Assembly: GCA_003133285.1 (NCBI GenBank)
Contig: PKWR01000057.1
Location: 1 to 6,254 of the forward strand
Origin: Coriobacteriia bacterium
Lineage (GTDB): Bacteria; Actinomycetota; Coriobacteriia; Anaerosomatales; PALSA-660
Direction of reading: 5' to 3'
Length of the DNA: 6,254 nucleotides
Below, one piece after another: positions 5,475 through 6,254 of the stretch. Under the pieces are notes generated by a model. It was not told the DNA's origin, ran no database searches, and saw only the letters and a list, made by a program, of their open reading frames with translations. A program made the position numbers and the translations under genes. The first letter of the stretch is position 1. Every line of letters begins with the position of its first letter.

Positions 5475-6254
5475 ATGTCACGCCGACCGATACCCATCCT
5501 CATCCTGATCGCGGTCCTGTCGGCAGGCCTTCTGCTGCTCGCGGGGTGCAGCCGGACCGTCCGCGTCGAGACCGGCGAGCGCATCGTCTGCACCTACGGC
5601 GAGGTCGTGACCGACACCATCCGCACCGTGGAGGTGCCCTCCGACCAGGCCGGCAAGTACAAGGTCGTGCGCGAGACGATCACGTGTGATCGTCACAAGC
5701 GCCTGGAGGCGCTCTATGCCGAGGCCCAAGCCGCCATCGTCGCCGGCGACCTGAAGACCGCACGCGTGAAGCTCGCCGAGATCGTGACGACCGAGCCGAC
5801 CTTCAAGAACGCGCAGCAGCAGATCGACGCGATCGACGAGGGCAAGACGCCCACCGTCGACACGAGCGTGTCGCCGAGCTCCGGGAGCAGTACCACGAAG
5901 ACGCCCGCCACCGGGGGCACGCCGTCCCAGGGGCAGCAACCCGTGGGGCCGGTGACTACTCTGTCCACGTGGGTGCCCGACAGCCTTCCCGGCTACACCT
6001 CGACCCCGATCATCGCCGATGTCTACACGCTCACCCGTCAGTACCTGCCCGCGAAGACCGATCCGACCGATGCGCTCGTGATCGTCGTCGAGCAGTACAA
6101 GGACGCCGCGGCCGCGAAGGCGGCCATCTCCAACGACCTCGGCCGAAGCTACCCGACGGACTCCTCGGCCATCACGGTCAGCGGACGGTCGGTCTACTTC
6201 GGCACCAACGGGCATCGCCTGGCGATCGTGACCTGGAACGAGAACGGCGTGATC
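5475..6254 (+). CDS. Putative lipoprotein of unknown function, 3' end cut off
   Basis: The frame is open from ATG 5475 to the window end, giving 260 residues with no stop. The N-terminus is a lipoprotein signal: RR at 3-4, a hydrophobic stretch at 6-22, and the lipobox LAGC with C25 as the lipidated cysteine. The mature protein would be anchored outside the cytoplasmic membrane. Residues 26-76 hold two cysteines (C39 and C71, with H74 close by) that could form a disulfide or a metal site. Residues about 77-120 look like a helical, TPR-like pair (LYAEAQAAIVAGDLKTAR, then a second helix). Residues 123-162 are a Ser/Thr/Pro/Gly linker. From 163 (LSTWVPDSLPGY) a second globular domain begins and runs past the window. 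I recognise no family for this second domain. It lies 5 nt after the EamA-like gene, so the two may act together as a membrane protein and a surface partner; this is inference only. Confidence 0.85.
   Translation, partial: MSRRPIPILILIAVLSAGLLLLAGCSRTVRVETGERIVCTYGEVVTDTIRTVEVPSDQAGKYKVVRETITCDRHKRLEALYAEAQAAIVAGDLKTARVKLAEIVTTEPTFKNAQQQIDAIDEGKTPTVDTSVSPSSGSSTTKTPATGGTPSQGQQPVGPVTTLSTWVPDSLPGYTSTPIIADVYTLTRQYLPAKTDPTDALVIVVEQYKDAAAAKAAISNDLGRSYPTDSSAITVSGRSVYFGTNGHRLAIVTWNENGVI

Noticed and set aside
3754..5481. Long minus-strand open frame of 575 codons
   Set aside because: The product is a low-complexity Arg/His/Gly/Gln-rich string with no domain, opposite a plus-strand gene with a ribosome binding site and clear membrane helices and the end of the cytochrome gene. 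Long antisense frames are expected in GC-rich coding DNA.
5478..6215. Minus-strand open frame of 245 codons
   Set aside because: It lies fully opposite the lipoprotein gene, which has a convincing lipobox and domain pattern. The antisense product shows no signal or motif.
1..6254. CRISPR array, tRNA/rRNA, insertion sequence or other mobile element
   Set aside because: There are no direct repeat arrays, terminal inverted repeats, transposase-like products or cloverleaf sequences. The window is almost fully coding.

Overview
The window is about 6.3 kb of high-GC DNA in which every gene reads on the + strand. GTG starts, strong Shine-Dalgarno sites, tight gene packing and long antisense shadow frames fit a GC-rich bacterium. 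A formate-dehydrogenase-type molybdoenzyme next to a multihaem c-type cytochrome suggests an anaerobic or respiratory lifestyle. My best guess is an anaerobic actinobacterium (Coriobacteriia/OPB41-like), but no phylogenetic marker is present and the assignment is tentative.

Region 1 (1-3913) is a redox operon. It holds the C-terminal 571 residues of a formate-dehydrogenase-type catalytic subunit, then an iron-sulfur subunit with 16 cluster-type cysteines and a C-terminal membrane helix, then a secreted cytochrome c with six CXXCH haem sites. The first two genes are 13 nt apart and the last two overlap by 4 nt (ATGA). The likely electron path is formate, molybdenum centre, Fe-S chain, then extracytoplasmic haems. 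No cytochrome b or NrfD-type membrane partner follows in this window.

Region 2 (3914-4014) is a short intergenic gap with two hairpins. The second is a near-perfect 19-bp stem ending only 13 nt before the next start codon. It probably terminates the redox operon, but it also lies in the leader of the following gene.

Region 3 (4015-6254) is a two-gene unit. The first gene encodes a polytopic membrane protein of about 14 helices that looks like an EamA/DMT-type transporter with an extra four-helix C-terminal part. Five nucleotides later comes a lipoprotein of unknown function, cut off by the window end. Nothing in the sequence ties this pair functionally to the formate dehydrogenase module.

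I saw no RNA genes, CRISPR arrays, insertion sequences or attachment sites.
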